Source: Cryphonectria parasitica EP155
Lineage: Eukaryota; Ascomycota; Sordariomycetes; Diaporthales; Cryphonectriaceae
Direction of reading: 5' to 3'
Assembly (NCBI RefSeq): GCF_011745365.1
Contig: NW_024468912.1
Coordinates: 4,898,001-4,962,000 of the forward strand
Length of the DNA stretch: 64,000 nt
The notes under the pieces are model-generated. The model had not been told where the DNA came from. It did no database searches and saw only the letters and a list, made by a program, of their open reading frames with translations. Positions 52,469 through 63,647 of this stretch are shown one piece after another. Made by a program: the position numbers and the translations under genes. How positions within the stretch are numbered: the stretch's first letter is position 1; each line of letters starts with the position of its first letter.

Positions 52469-53029
52469 TCATTCTCCCTCCTCTGTCAATCGATCTTCAC
52501 CAGCAGTTTCCGACGGCAACATGTCGGGAAACCATCCATATATTGCAAAATCCACCATCAGCTCACCCAACGCACCCGTCGTCACCGTGACCCCTTCTGC
52601 TTGAAGAGCAGCTGCCTGGTTCTGCGTACCAGAAGGCTGAGACCTGAGCAACAACATCAGCGTTGAGCCCTCCGGAGTGGGGAGACCGAGAATTCTCCCC
52701 CATCATTTAGATTACCTAGGTGAGATGGTGCCTTTGGAGTTGATTACCCTCTGCCACGGAACAGTGGTGCTGTTGAACCGCATGTTCGGGTCCTGCGAGA
52801 GGTGTTTCAGACAGACCCCTACCTGTCGAGGTCGTTGGGCTTGTGGATAGAAGGTCAGTTTAGGATCCATGGAAACTGACACACCAACACACATGAAAAG
52901 CAGAATAGACGTACGCGTCCCGATCAGCCTTGCTATGTGCCCATAAGTAGTGACTTTGCCTTGCGGAATCTCTTGTATGGCGGTATAGACGGCATGGAAG
53001 AACGCCGCCGCCTCGTCGGAGCGAGCCAT
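52469..53029 (-). CDS. ATL1: Alkyltransferase-like DNA repair protein (ATL)
   Basis: Three exons (53029-52915, 52839-52716, 52644-52469 approximately, with the last starting at 52643) give 137 residues. The fold is that of the O6-alkylguanine-DNA alkyltransferase DNA-binding domain: IPQGKVTTYGHIARLIG, RQVGVCLKHL with the arginine-finger-like region, then VPWQRVINSKGTISPR. Where true alkyltransferases have PCHRV, this protein has PWQRV: the active Cys is replaced by Trp67, the defining trait of ATL proteins, which flag O6-alkylguanine for nucleotide excision repair rather than removing the alkyl group. The tail (SQPSGTQNQAAALQAEGV) is like other fungal ATLs. The first and second junctions keep phase; the first intron ends in AAG. 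Confidence 0.92.
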
Positions 53030-53521
53030 GCTCACAGGCAGGAGATGAGATCGCAGGGCAGGAATGGGGGTAATGAGCCGAAAGAGCGTATGTGCCCCAG
53101 GCCTTGTTTGGGCTCGTGATGGTGTGCTATTATTAGTGGGAGGACTAGAGAGAGGGAGATGCAGTCACTGCGGAAGCTATGTTCTTTGTAAGCCGCCTTG
53201 CAGGGGTGCCTGCAGTGGCCTAGGAATGCCGGTACGTGGGACGCCAGCAGATGTCAATATTGAAGAGGAAACACAACAGCATACTGAAATGTATTATTTT
53301 AATTTGTCAAATCATTCATATTGCAACAAATTGCTGCTGGAGAAGAGTCTCTAATTGAGGAACAATTCCAGAACATTGTAGAGATTACTCCATAGTTTCC
53401 TGATATCGCCATCATATTGGGCCAGAAGACCTTTCATCATTCGTGTGACTTCAATATAACGTGCCATCTCCTCAGTGAAACGCCAAGCAAGGCAGTAAAT
53501 AGTGAGCAATCACATGCATTT
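53030..53521. other. ATL promoter and 3' flank of the GH2 gene
   Basis: Both flanking genes are on the minus strand. AT-rich in the middle (about 53280-53460). No gene supported. Confidence 0.4.
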
Positions 53522-55629
53522 TCAGGAAGGCTTTGCCACCCCAGTGGGTAATACCGACTCCGAATGCGCATCGGAAGACAGCATGGAAAATCCAAACCTG
53601 TGCCGTTCCAGATAGACTTGAGCCGCCTTGTCGAAGATAGCTTTCACTCTGGCAGGGTCAATCTTGGCCTTTCGATCAAACGAGTATATGCCATTTACCT
53701 CCTGCTCGATGTCGGTTCTGGATTTGGGTCAACGTCAGCTTTTGTACTCCCATTGACTGACAAGATGGTTATTCGCTGGTGCAACACTTACAGCTGAGTG
53801 TATACGAGTCCACAGCAATGTCCACCTCCCACCACACCAAGCGCCAGCTTCTCGATTCTCTTGAGCAGATCGTCTGGGTCGGCGGCGGTGGTGTATCCCC
53901 AGTCTTCTGTGCTGAACTTCTTGCCGCTGCCGCCGCCGGTGGCCGGCGCGATGTTGACGCCTCCGAACTCAGTGCATATGACGGGGGCGCCAGACTTGTG
54001 CTCGGTTGCCGGGTCCAGCACCAGCGCATTGGGTCCGTAGATGGGCCCAACAAACATTGGATGCTGGTCCGGGATGGTCCTGTGGATGATACCTGGCAAC
54101 GTAGAGCAGATCTTCTCGATGGCAGGGCCATCCGCGTAGTCATGGAAGGTGCTCAAGTCTGTGAGTACGTGCTCCCATCCACAGTTGTCATTGATAGGCC
54201 GAGTGGGATCCAGGGACTTGGTGAGATAATACAGCTGTCGGATATGGTTTCGCTGGTCAAGCCCAGCCTGCGAGTTGTCTGACAGCTTGGGATAGGCCCA
54301 GCTCTCGTTGACAGGCGTCCAGGCCACGATCGAAGGATGGTTCATGTCACGCTTGATCGATTCGGTCCACTCGGCGTTGAAACGTTCCACATACTCGTCG
54401 CTGAACTCGTACGCATTGGCGGCCTCACCCCACACAAGGTATCCCAACCTGTCCGCCCAGTACAGAAAGACTGGATCCTCGACCTTCTGATGCTTGCGAC
54501 ACCCATTGAACCCGACATCCTTGGACAGCTTGATGTCCTCCTTCAGCGCGTCGGCAGACGGCGGTGTCATGTAGGTCTCGGGCCAGTACCCCTGATCAAG
54601 ACACAAAGATTGGAAGATAGGCCTGCCATTCAGACGAAAGGTGCCATCACCACGTAGCCAGTCGATGCTGCGCATCCCCGTGGTCGTCTCAACTTGGTCC
54701 AAAACGTTGCCATCGGGGTCCAAGAGCCGAAGGGTCAGGTCATACAGCAGAGGATGTTCCGGTGACCACAGGGCAAGACCGCTCCGCCACACGCTGTCGT
54801 CCTTGGCGAGGGTGCCGGCGACCTTGTTGTGCTCGTTCTCTGGCAGACGCAAGTTCAACACCAAATTGGCGTAGTCTCTGTCCCTGGCTAAGTCTCCCTT
54901 CCCACTCCCCACAGCAAGTCCCAAGAATGAAGCCTCGATTTCCACGGAGCACGGGGCCTGGGCCCTACGACCGACGACAGCGACCTTGGCGTGGAGGTTG
55001 CCCGTGTTGATGTCATTGGAGCGCAGGACCGTGCCTGCACTGCTGTCGGCGATGCGCGCTGAGGGAACGCTTTCGAGCCAGACATTCTGCCAGATGCCGC
55101 TGGTGGGCGTGTAGAAGATGCTTTCAGGCTCGGGGCCCCAGTATTGTTTGCCTCGAGGCTGCGTCAGATCGTATGGGGAGTCACGGACGCGCAATGTCAA
55201 TCGAGCCTCGCCAGCCGTGGTTTTGGCCACTCCATTGGTTACATCGACTTCGAATGGCACATGTCCACCGCGATGACTTCCTACCAGCTGACCGTCCAGC
55301 CATACTGTCGCCTCGTAGTCCACTGCCCCGAAGCGGAGCAGTAGGCGGTCCCCACGGGACTTGGAATCATCTGTGCGGATATCTTTGAGTGTTCGCTGGT
55401 ACCACAGCACCTCGTGGGCGGCGCGCTCGTTGATGCCTGATGCGGGCGTCTGAAAAGCGTATGGGACCTCGATGGTGCGCCTCAAAGACGCGGGAGGACT
55501 TGAGAGATGCCAGTTCTCCGAGAGCCCCTCGTCCTTGTCATCAAAAAAGAAGTCCCATGGTCCATTGAGGGAAGCCCAATTGAGACCTGGGCGCTGAAAG
55601 TCTGGACGAGGATAGGATGGCGAGGACAT
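53522..55629 (-). CDS. Glycoside hydrolase family 2 (beta-glucuronidase/beta-galactosidase-like)
   Basis: Two exons (55629-53792 and 53717-53522) give about 677 residues. The N-terminal sugar-binding jelly roll (RPGLNWASLNGPWDFFFDD, LRFGAVDYEATVWLDGQLVG) is followed by an immunoglobulin-like domain and a TIM barrel. The acid/base Glu is in AWTPVNESWAYP (about 442) and the nucleophile Glu in VICTEFGG (about 554); both are intact. The last exon (acceptor ATCCAG) continues TDIEQEVNGIYSFDRKAKID and ends in VAKPS. No signal peptide is seen, so the enzyme may be intracellular or leave by another route. The exact sugar (glucuronide, galactoside or mannoside) cannot be told from sequence by eye. Start at ATG 55629; a GTG at 55644 is not needed. 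Confidence 0.9.
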
Positions 55630-56260
55630 ATTCTGTTTATACACGTGTCACAGGATAATACATACAAGAGATATACGAATCAGCTCCAGATGACTTCTGT
55701 GGATGAAATGTTGTGACGCGGCCGAACAAGAATAGTTTTGCTCGCGCAGTGACTTAAAATGGGTTCTTATACAAAAACTCGAAGTTTGTTGTTGTGTCTT
55801 GAAGATTCACTGTGGGAAGGAGCCCCTCATGAACGCGTGGGCCACATTTTACGTCATTCAGGCGGGCTCGAAAGGTGAGAGAGGCCCGTCCCTACAGCAT
55901 CCCGCTGCAATTGTGAAACGTGGAGAATCTCAGCGTTGCGTCCACCGAAGAACAGTGACCAACAAAGGTACGGAAATAAGTGGTCACTATATGCAGAGGA
56001 CAAAATTGTGACTGCATGAGCCAGTGTATTATTGAGGACCATAGCGGCATCACACGATACATAGGGCACTGATTCTTGGACTTGTGGACTGGCCCTCATG
56101 TCGACTTCATTCAACATTTCTGCGTTCAAGATGTCCCTCGAGCCCCTCAACGACTCCAGGCCTCATGATAACCTGCCATACTGCAGAACTACTCTCAGGA
56201 ATGTCCGCCATTGTACTAATTACATACAACGGTCACTGGACATGTTCTGTGAGACACTGG
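55630..56260. other. GH2 promoter and 3' flank of the exonuclease-like gene
   Basis: No gene supported; frames are short. The 3' end of the neighbouring minus-strand gene is at 56261. Confidence 0.4.
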
Positions 56261-57291
56261 TTAGACCAATGGCTGAATGACACACAAAGCATCGCGCACC
56301 CTCCTCTCTGTTCGCAACTTCAGTGCCTCCCTTCTGACATCGTCCAGCCGTGCCCAATATCGCCTGTGCAGCCCAGGCAGATGCCGAACCTGGTCCACGA
56401 GGTGTACTTCCACCATGAAGCTTCCCTGTGGTCGCGCCTGGTGACTCTCGGCAGCCGCTATAGTTCTCTCCGCATTGCTCGTCACCCACCGTCTCTTCTC
56501 CACCAGCGACAGGCTCGAGTCCTACTCCAGGCATGTACGCAGGTTCCTGGGCATGGCACGGCCTTCAAGCTTGCGGTGGAAGGGCCGTCCAGGCGGCAGG
56601 AGAGGTCTGCCAGCAAGCTCCATGAGCTGGATGTCCTGCACGCCACGAAGCGCGATGCCCCAGGGATCCCGCAGCGCGGCCACCGTGGCCCTGGAGTCGA
56701 ACATGACTTTGGCTATGGATGGGCTCTCGAGCAGACCCTTCAGGCTGGGCAGCCGGTCCTGATCTAGGAGCAGAGGACCACCATCGCTGGGTCCACCACT
56801 CGACGATGCCTGCAGCTGAGCCGTGTTGAAGGGCTGCCTCACACCCAGCCCCGTCAGTCCCAGTCTCTGTAGGTCCACCATATAGATCCTCTCGGCTGGA
56901 TCCAGAGCGATGACGAGCACGCCGCCCTTCATGTAGAGGTAGAGGGTCGCATGGTCTGTCGACACAATGCTCTGGATCATCTCTCCGAGCCCATCGTGGG
57001 TGTGAACGGTGCAGAATCGCTTTCTCGGTTGCGTGGTGAACGCGGTGCGCTCAAATGGCACAGGATGAAACAACAGACTGGGGTACGGACGTTCTTCGGG
57101 AGCCTGTGAGGAGTTATTTCCATCAGTGGTTTGGTCTTGTGTGGTGAGGGGTCTGCAGGGTAGGCAGCAACAGTGGCAGCAACAGCAGCAGTAAGCAGCA
57201 CCAACAACTGCAAGAGTGGAAGAGCTGAATCAGGCTGGGTCTGGTAGCTTACCGCAGTCAGTGCTGTTGCCCGAGAGCTCGGCTGGAACAT
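56261..57291 (-). pseudogene. 3'-5' exonuclease-domain protein gene interrupted by an in-frame TAG
   Basis: Exons 57291-57253 and 57103 onward (149-base intron with GTAAGC donor and CTCACAG acceptor) begin MFQPSSRATALTA and lead into a fungal RNase D-like exonuclease domain: LYLYMKGGVLVIALDPAERI, YMVDLQRLG, SPSIAKVMFDSRATVAALRD, GIALRGVQDIQLMELA. The frame stops at TAG 56524-56522 within LRTCLE-stop-DSSLSLVEKRRW, then remains open in the same frame to 56261 with EKRRWVTSNAERTIA and DQVRHLPGLHRRYWARL, typical of the last part of the domain. The stop fits CAG to TAG. No intron can be drawn that removes it and keeps phase. The usual DxE of ExoI reads ALDPAE and the QDV of ExoIII reads DQV, so activity was doubtful even before the stop. 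Non-functional or a sequence error. Confidence 0.7.
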
Positions 57292-57734
57292 GTCTCGAGG
57301 CCAAGATAGTTGTTTCTTAAGGCGTGAAATGTACATTGTGCCACACAGGATGACCCAAGGACAAAGCCTCGGTCTCGAGGTTGTATGTGAAGTGTGACTC
57401 TGTAGTTGTGTTTGTGAGGATTGCAAAAGAAGGAATACAGGAAAGGATAAACAAACAAAGACAACTCAGATCAGCAAAGGAGAACGTGTTTGTGATAGTA
57501 ATAGCCAAACGACACAATGAGGGCCCGGCTTCCCCTCGAGGTTGTGGTTGGGAAAGCCAGGGAGGGGGGCCAGGGAGGGCGACAGCTACTTGTCATTTTC
57601 AATCCGAGAACAGAAGCCCCCCAAAGTATAAGCAATGCATAATAAGTGGACAACAATCCAAAGGTTCATGGCTAGTGGAGGGTATTTCAGGACTGGTTTT
57701 GATTGATCTGTGATGTTCTGCACCCTGAGCATTA
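57292..57734. other. Promoter of the exonuclease-like gene and 3' flank of DBP6
   Basis: Both neighbours lie on the minus strand; no gene seen. Confidence 0.4.
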
Positions 57735-60500
57735 TCACCGTTTCCTCCTCATCTCGCTGGCCTCCTTGCCCAGTTTCTCAAGCGTTCTTTCAAACTCAGA
57801 GAGCTTATCCTCTTCCCATCTGTCATTGACTCGGATCTCTTCCACCTTGGTACTTCTCTTGATCTGCCCGGTTCCAGAAGCAGACTGGCTCTTGCTCTCG
57901 CCCTTGCCGGCGATCGCAGTCCAGAACCAGCCTGCTTCTGTCTTGGTAAATAGCGTCCACGCTTTGCCTCTGCTATTTGCTCTTGCCGTACGACCAACTC
58001 TGTGAACATACGATGCCACGCTGGTCGGTATATCGTAATTGATGACGTGATCAAGGTCCACCAGATCGATACCACGCGCCACAAGGTCTGACGCCACGAG
58101 GATGCGCAGCCTGTGGGACACAAAGGCGCGGAGTGTCTTGCGTCTCTCTGAAGTGCGAGTCGTGGAGGTAAGGGTGCCAATCACAGGTGCCAAGCCCGGG
58201 GAGAGCAGACCGAGGAGACGAGAGAGACGCATGGCCGTCTCGTTGGATTTGGTGAAGATGAGAGCTGTTCCATGGAAGGTGATTTGCTTTGAAGTCGGTG
58301 AAGGCCCAGTCCTAAGTGTCTCGTGGCAATTTGTGTCGATATCATCGTCATCGTCATCATCCGATTCCTCAGAGTCGCTATCGGACTCGTTGCTGCTGTC
58401 ACCGCTATCACTGCTCGAGTCGGAGGCGCCAGGTTCGGAGTCTGATCCAGCAGATGCCGAGTCATCATCTTCCAGCGCCGTCATCTTCACGTCCCCATCG
58501 GCATCCTTCACCAAGGCCATACGATCATGACTGAGCAGGTCCACAAGGTACAGTGGCTTCAATTCGGGGTCCCGAATCTTGACGGCAAATTCCACCAGCG
58601 ACTCTGGCAGGACATGTTCCGTAGTGCTGTCTCGTGCCGGTTCAGCGTTGTCCATCACGCCCTCGAGAGCAACCAGCTTCGGACGGAAGAGTTTGAGCCC
58701 ATTGAGAAGACTGAGGTCACGTGTCATGGTTGCACTCAAGATGACCTTTCGAACACCGCTCTTGTTTGAGTCCGGGAAGTCCCTCGCGCCGGGCTTATTG
58801 GTCGCATTGAGAAGAGGCATTACGACAGACAGCCAATCCTGAAACGTCTGGGCGAGCAGCTTGTCGGCCTCATCCACGACTAGCCACCGAACATAATCCA
58901 GGCTGAAGCCAGGCGTCCGTTTGATGTGATCCACGAGCCGCCCCGGGGTGCAAATCAGGATGTCTACCTTGGAGGTATACTCGAGCACGTGGTCCACGAG
59001 AGGCTTAGGAGCCAAGTCGAACAGGCTCACATCAAGATCCCGGCTGAAATGCTCTCGTTGCCAGGCCTGGTAGCCTGCAGGATCAAATCGTTGATCATCC
59101 TCGACCAAGTCAGCTTGTTCCAGCTCGAACTGCTTGTTTCCCATCGAAATCCCAATCTTGATTGTCTTGCGGTTGGGTCCACCAAAGGCGCTGGCACATA
59201 TTTCGCACACTTCCTTGGCCTGCATGACCAGTTCACGCGTCGGCACCACGATCAGCCCGCGCAGTCGCGTCACCACACCCTGGCCGATGTCCCGCACCAT
59301 CGGTAGGACATATGATAACGTTTTGCCGGAGCCAGTGGCAGCGGAGACAACAACATCTCCCTGGCGGTCGCGAGATGGCAGGAGTAGTGGCATGACAGCT
59401 GTCTGCACAGCAAAGGCATCCTTGTAGCCCCTGGCCTCAAGTCTTGTAGCCACCTCCGTGCTGATGCCGAAATCTGTGAATGATGCTCTGGATTGAGGTG
59501 TAACCCGTACCGGGTTTGCTATCCACGGCGGCAGTGTCTCATAGGCTGGCTTCAGCCCATCTTGAACGACAAATTCTGGTTGTGGCAAGGGCTCAAGACC
59601 ATGCACCTCCACGGCATCAGCCTCGTCACCCTCCTGTGGTTCTGTAGGCTCTTCCAATTTGGCATTTCTTGAAGCATCTTTCAAGGATTTAGCGGCCTTT
59701 TCGAGAACAGCCTTATGCCTGATCGAGAGATCATTTTGTGTTTCTTGTCCCTTGCTCTTCTTGCGCTGCAGTTCATTGGTCTCGGCTTCGTCCTCCAGAT
59801 CATCCGGCACCTTTGGCTTGAAAGAGACTGGTTGTGATTGCGTGGTGGGAGGCGAGAGAGAGTCTGGCACCGTGTCGTTTGACTCCTCCTGCTCAACTGT
59901 CTTGTTCCTTTCTTTCCGTGCTTTTGTGATGGTTGTATTGTTCTCCATGGGCTCTTCTGATTCCACACTCTTTTCATCAAATCCAAAAGCAAAGGACTCT
60001 TCGGTTGATTGGTCTTTTCTTCCTTTTCGCTTTTTCGATTTGTGACGTTCTTCGCCCTCCTGCTTTGTCTTCGATAAGGTAGCATCTGCCTCGCCTTTGC
60101 CCCTCTTTTCCTTCTTCTCCCGCTTCACTTTGTTCGTGCTTTCCCCCTCTGCCAATGTAGAAACAGGCTCAGGTGATTCCAGCTTCCGCTTTTTGAGGGG
60201 CGAAGGTGCGTCGTCATCATTATAGTTGAAGACAATCTTTGCGGGGAGGGATTCGGGAGGAGGAATGGCAGCGGCGTTGAGGTGTGTCTTGGACGGAGGT
60301 GCCGCTCGCGGTGCAGGCGTCGGCGTCGCAGCCAGGCCATGTGAGGATTTTCTTGCTGGGGGCACGTATCGGGCGTAAGGCGTTGCAGGAGAGAAAGTAG
60401 AAGAAGGTGCTGGAGCTGGAGCTGGAGAAGGCTGCTCGATCATGGGCGTAGAAGCCGCAGCCTTGGCTGGCTTGGGTGGTGGTATGTACCTTGCATACAT
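57735..60500 (-). CDS. DBP6: ATP-dependent RNA helicase DBP6 (DEAD box)
   Basis: Single exon, 921 residues. About 310 residues of charged N-terminal extension precede the DEAD-box core: Q-motif region around SFTDFGISTEVATRLEARGY, motif I SAATGSGKT (386-394), Ia VPTREL, Ib TPGRLVDHI, II VVDEADKLL, III SATM, V SDLVARGIDL and VI HRVGRTARA. An acidic insertion (DSSSDSGDSSNESDSDSEES and a run of seven Asp) interrupts the second RecA domain near residue 700. Dbp6 (human DDX51) acts in the nucleolus in early assembly of the 60S ribosomal subunit. The N-terminus contains a repeat YARYIPPPK and YARYVPPAR (2-10, 42-50). Divergent from GPI3. Confidence 0.93.
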   Translation of the reverse strand: MYARYIPPPKPAKAAASTPMIEQPSPAPAPAPSSTFSPATPYARYVPPARKSSHGLAATPTPAPRAAPPSKTHLNAAAIPPPESLPAKIVFNYNDDDAPSPLKKRKLESPEPVSTLAEGESTNKVKREKKEKRGKGEADATLSKTKQEGEERHKSKKRKGRKDQSTEESFAFGFDEKSVESEEPMENNTTITKARKERNKTVEQEESNDTVPDSLSPPTTQSQPVSFKPKVPDDLEDEAETNELQRKKSKGQETQNDLSIRHKAVLEKAAKSLKDASRNAKLEEPTEPQEGDEADAVEVHGLEPLPQPEFVVQDGLKPAYETLPPWIANPVRVTPQSRASFTDFGISTEVATRLEARGYKDAFAVQTAVMPLLLPSRDRQGDVVVSAATGSGKTLSYVLPMVRDIGQGVVTRLRGLIVVPTRELVMQAKEVCEICASAFGGPNRKTIKIGISMGNKQFELEQADLVEDDQRFDPAGYQAWQREHFSRDLDVSLFDLAPKPLVDHVLEYTSKVDILICTPGRLVDHIKRTPGFSLDYVRWLVVDEADKLLAQTFQDWLSVVMPLLNATNKPGARDFPDSNKSGVRKVILSATMTRDLSLLNGLKLFRPKLVALEGVMDNAEPARDSTTEHVLPESLVEFAVKIRDPELKPLYLVDLLSHDRMALVKDADGDVKMTALEDDDSASAGSDSEPGASDSSSDSGDSSNESDSDSEESDDDDDDDIDTNCHETLRTGPSPTSKQITFHGTALIFTKSNETAMRLSRLLGLLSPGLAPVIGTLTSTTRTSERRKTLRAFVSHRLRILVASDLVARGIDLVDLDHVINYDIPTSVASYVHRVGRTARANSRGKAWTLFTKTEAGWFWTAIAGKGESKSQSASGTGQIKRSTKVEEIRVNDRWEEDKLSEFERTLEKLGKEASEMRRKR

Positions 60501-61056
60501 ATTGATGTGACTGGTGTCTGACCCTTAGAATGTGTTTGGCAGAGGAGCTTATGCAAAGCCTCAAGCAGATATCGTCATGGTCGTCGTTGGGCGAGTAGAT
60601 TGTGGTTTGTCTGCTGGCCCATGAATTTTTTGGCAGACGCGGATTCTGCCACTGCCATGGCATCGACCGCTTTTCCTTATCGTCTAGTTATCAGTGCTGT
60701 GGCGGACAGTGGGCAGCGGCAGGACTCAACTCAACCATGTCAGTGGTACCTGCCGCTACGAACACCCCCTGCATTTAGCGTCGCTAATGGCACAAGTACT
60801 TACCCAGGTACCTCATCTCACTGCATTGGTTTAAGCCTCATTTTAAACATTTGGCAAGAAAACAAACAAAACCAGCAGAAGCATCACCTCCTCATTCTCG
60901 CCCCCTGCCACATACAAGCACACCGGATCGGCCAGCTACACAGAAGTCTCCAATGGCATCCAGATATTGCTTGGTATGACTCGAGATACTCATGCATGGG
61001 GGAACGAACTCAAGGCCAGGCCAGTGTAAATCTGAAGGTCAACGCACGCACACAAG
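60501..61056. other. Divergent promoter of DBP6 and GPI3
   Basis: 556 bases between two start codons of housekeeping genes; no coding pattern and no clear TATA box. Confidence 0.45.
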
Positions 61057-62609
61057 ATGTCGAAACCAACGTATAACATCGCCATGGTCAGCGACTTCTT
61101 CTTCCCTGCGCCAGGAGGAGTCGAGAGTCACATCTACCAGCTGTCACAGCGGCTGATTGACCGAGGCCACAAGGTGGTGGTCATCACCCACGCCTACAAG
61201 GACCGCACAGGGGTTCGCTACCTTACGAATGGCCTCAAGGTCTACTACGTACCGTTCTGGGTCATCTATCGCGCTGCCACCCTGCCCACCGTGTTTTCCT
61301 TCTTCCCCATGTTCCGAAACATCATCATACGAGAGCAGATCGACATCGTGCACGGCCATGGCTCTCTCAGCAGTCTGTGTTGGGAGGCTACACTGCATGC
61401 CCGGACCATGGGCATCCGCACCGTCTTCACAGACCACTCCCTGTTTGGCTTTGCGGATGCTGCCAGTATCCTCACCAACAAGCTGCTCAAGTTCACTCTC
61501 AGTGATGTTGATCATGTCATATGTGTGAGCAATACAAGGTATGGCCCCTCCAATCAGATACGTATACACGCCCAAACAACACTGAACGGCCTGGTTGACT
61601 GAATTCCTTGTGCAGCAAGGAGAACACAGTTCTCCGTGCCTCCCTTGACCCCCTGATGGTCTCTGTCATCCCGAATGCTGTCGTGGCAGACAACTTCAGA
61701 CCTCTTGATCACTCGTCCGAAGGTCCTGGGAATGGTAATTACACTATTGATCACTATCCCGTCCCGGCTCATCGGCTGCGGCCGCACGACACAGTCACCA
61801 TTGTTGTCATCTCACGTCTGTTCTATAACAAGGGGACCGACCTCCTCGTGGCTGCCATTCCTCGCATACTCGAGAACCACCCTAATACACGGTTTATCAT
61901 CGCCGGCGACGGACCCAAGGCTATCGATCTCGACCAGATGATCGAGCAGAATGTCCTCCAGGACCGTGTGGAAATGCTCGGCTCCGTCCGGCACGAGGAG
62001 GTCCGCGATGTCATGGTCAGGGGCCATATCTATCTGCACCCTTCCCTCACCGAGGCTTTCGGCACCGTCATTGTCGAAGCGGCCAGCTGCGGACTGTACG
62101 TCGTCTGCACCCAGGTCGGTGGTATCCCTGAGGTATTACCAGGGTACATGACACAATTCGCCAAGCCGGAGGAGGATGACATTGTTGCCGCCACGGGCAA
62201 GGCCATTGCCGACATCCGGGCCAACAAAGTACGCACAGAGCGGTTCCATGACGAGATCAAGAAGATGTACTCTTGGACCGACATCGCCAAGCGCACCGAG
62301 AGGGTCTACAAGGGCATCTCGGGCGACATTGACGAGTCCGAGTTCTACAATGCGGCGAGCATGGGCGCCACGGCCACCAGGGGCAGAGGCGGCGTCCAGA
62401 GGGACTTTGCGCTGATCGATCGACTCAAGCGCTACTACGGCTGCGGCATCTGGGCTGGCAAGCTGTTCTGTCTGTGCGTTGTCATTGATTATATCTTTTT
62501 TCTTTTCCTCGAGTGGGTTGCACCCAGGGAGGACATTGATATTGCTGCCGAGTGGCCCCGAAAGATTCTGGTCGAGGACTCGAAGGAGAAGCCGAGGAAA
62601 GGTCGATGA
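61057..62609 (+). CDS. GPI3: GPI3/PIG-A: catalytic subunit of GPI-GlcNAc transferase
   Basis: Two exons (61057-61538 and 61616-62609; donor GTATGG, acceptor GTGCAG) give 491 residues. Seen are the N-terminal [56 protein letters not shown] across the intron, VIPNAV, then the donor-binding half [23 protein letters not shown] and the E-x7-E motif in [14 protein letters not shown]-terminal membrane helix ([19 protein letters not shown]) anchors it in the endoplasmic reticulum with the catalytic part in the cytosol. It transfers GlcNAc from UDP-GlcNAc to phosphatidylinositol, the first step of GPI-anchor synthesis, within the GPI-GnT complex. Its product would serve proteins such as the cupredoxin at 24963. 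Confidence 0.95.
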
Positions 62610-63647
62610 ATTGAGATCCTTTCAACGTCAGCTTGATGCATCGCCTCTCCGTCTTGATCCCAGCTGAGGGACGGCGCGCATGTGTCCATCTTGGCACTGC
62701 CTTGTTGTCCTTCGGAAAAAGTGGATCGACCCCCAGGTCTTCGATGAGTTGGAAAGCCTCTGCTTTTGAGAAAAAGGGAGTGATTTTGAAGCGTCTGCAA
62801 TTAGGTTGGGCTATAGGCCATCCAAATTCCCTGGGCCTCTTCTCCTTTTGACTGCCTACATCGAAACTAAGGGCGGTTTGTCTGCTGGGCATAGGGGTTA
62901 ATTATTGCCCATGACACACCCAAAAACCATCTGCACCATGGTTGTAGTCCAATCAACCTATCCCCCTAGAATACGGGGACCTATTAGACCGGTGCACAAT
63001 GCACAATGTCCTCTCAACTTTCTGGGATCCAATCAGCCTCCCGCGCTGAATGAGCTGAGCCTCTTTGCTGCAGCAGCGCAGGAACGAGTTGGCAGACAGG
63101 GGTGCAGTTGTTCAGCTGGAACCACGGTTTGCTCCGGGCTCCACCACGGTGACCACCAAAGCCCAACACAGCAAATGCATGGGCACTCGGCTGTGAAACA
63201 ATGGAGCCCATCGTTTGTAGGCTTCAGCAGCCACTGGATGGAAAACTTGACAAGATGTCGGAAGTCGGGGTCGGATTCAACATCATCGCCCAGAAATGAA
63301 TACGAGCTCGTGTGACACACTGGGTTGACAGGGTGGTGCCACCGTTTGGGCTAATGGAGCTGTGTGTATTGGCTGTCTTGGTTACGGAGCCAACCAGAGA
63401 CCTTGTGGCCCTGACATGGCCCTGGTCCCAATCCTGTGCCGATCTAATTCCTGCAAATATATCAGGGGCATAATATATTGACGAGCTGACAGCCGACGTG
63501 GGCCCAAAACAAAAAACAAAAACATTCGCCTTCGTTGATTTCTCTGTGTATTATGCACGCAAGATAGCCTTGCTTCTCTCGTCAATGAAAAATTGGAATC
63601 TCTACCACACGCCCGACTACGACACAGCATCATCAACCTAGAAAACA
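62610..63647. other. 1-kb region without a supported gene
   Basis: Between GPI3 and the secreted-protein gene at the right edge, both plus strand. No coding pattern; should hold the promoter of the latter. Confidence 0.45.

Noticed and set aside
56500..56545. An intron removing the TAG of the exonuclease-like gene
   Set aside because: The nearby GT (GTACAT) and AG sites do not restore the frame and would delete the conserved LVEKRRW segment.
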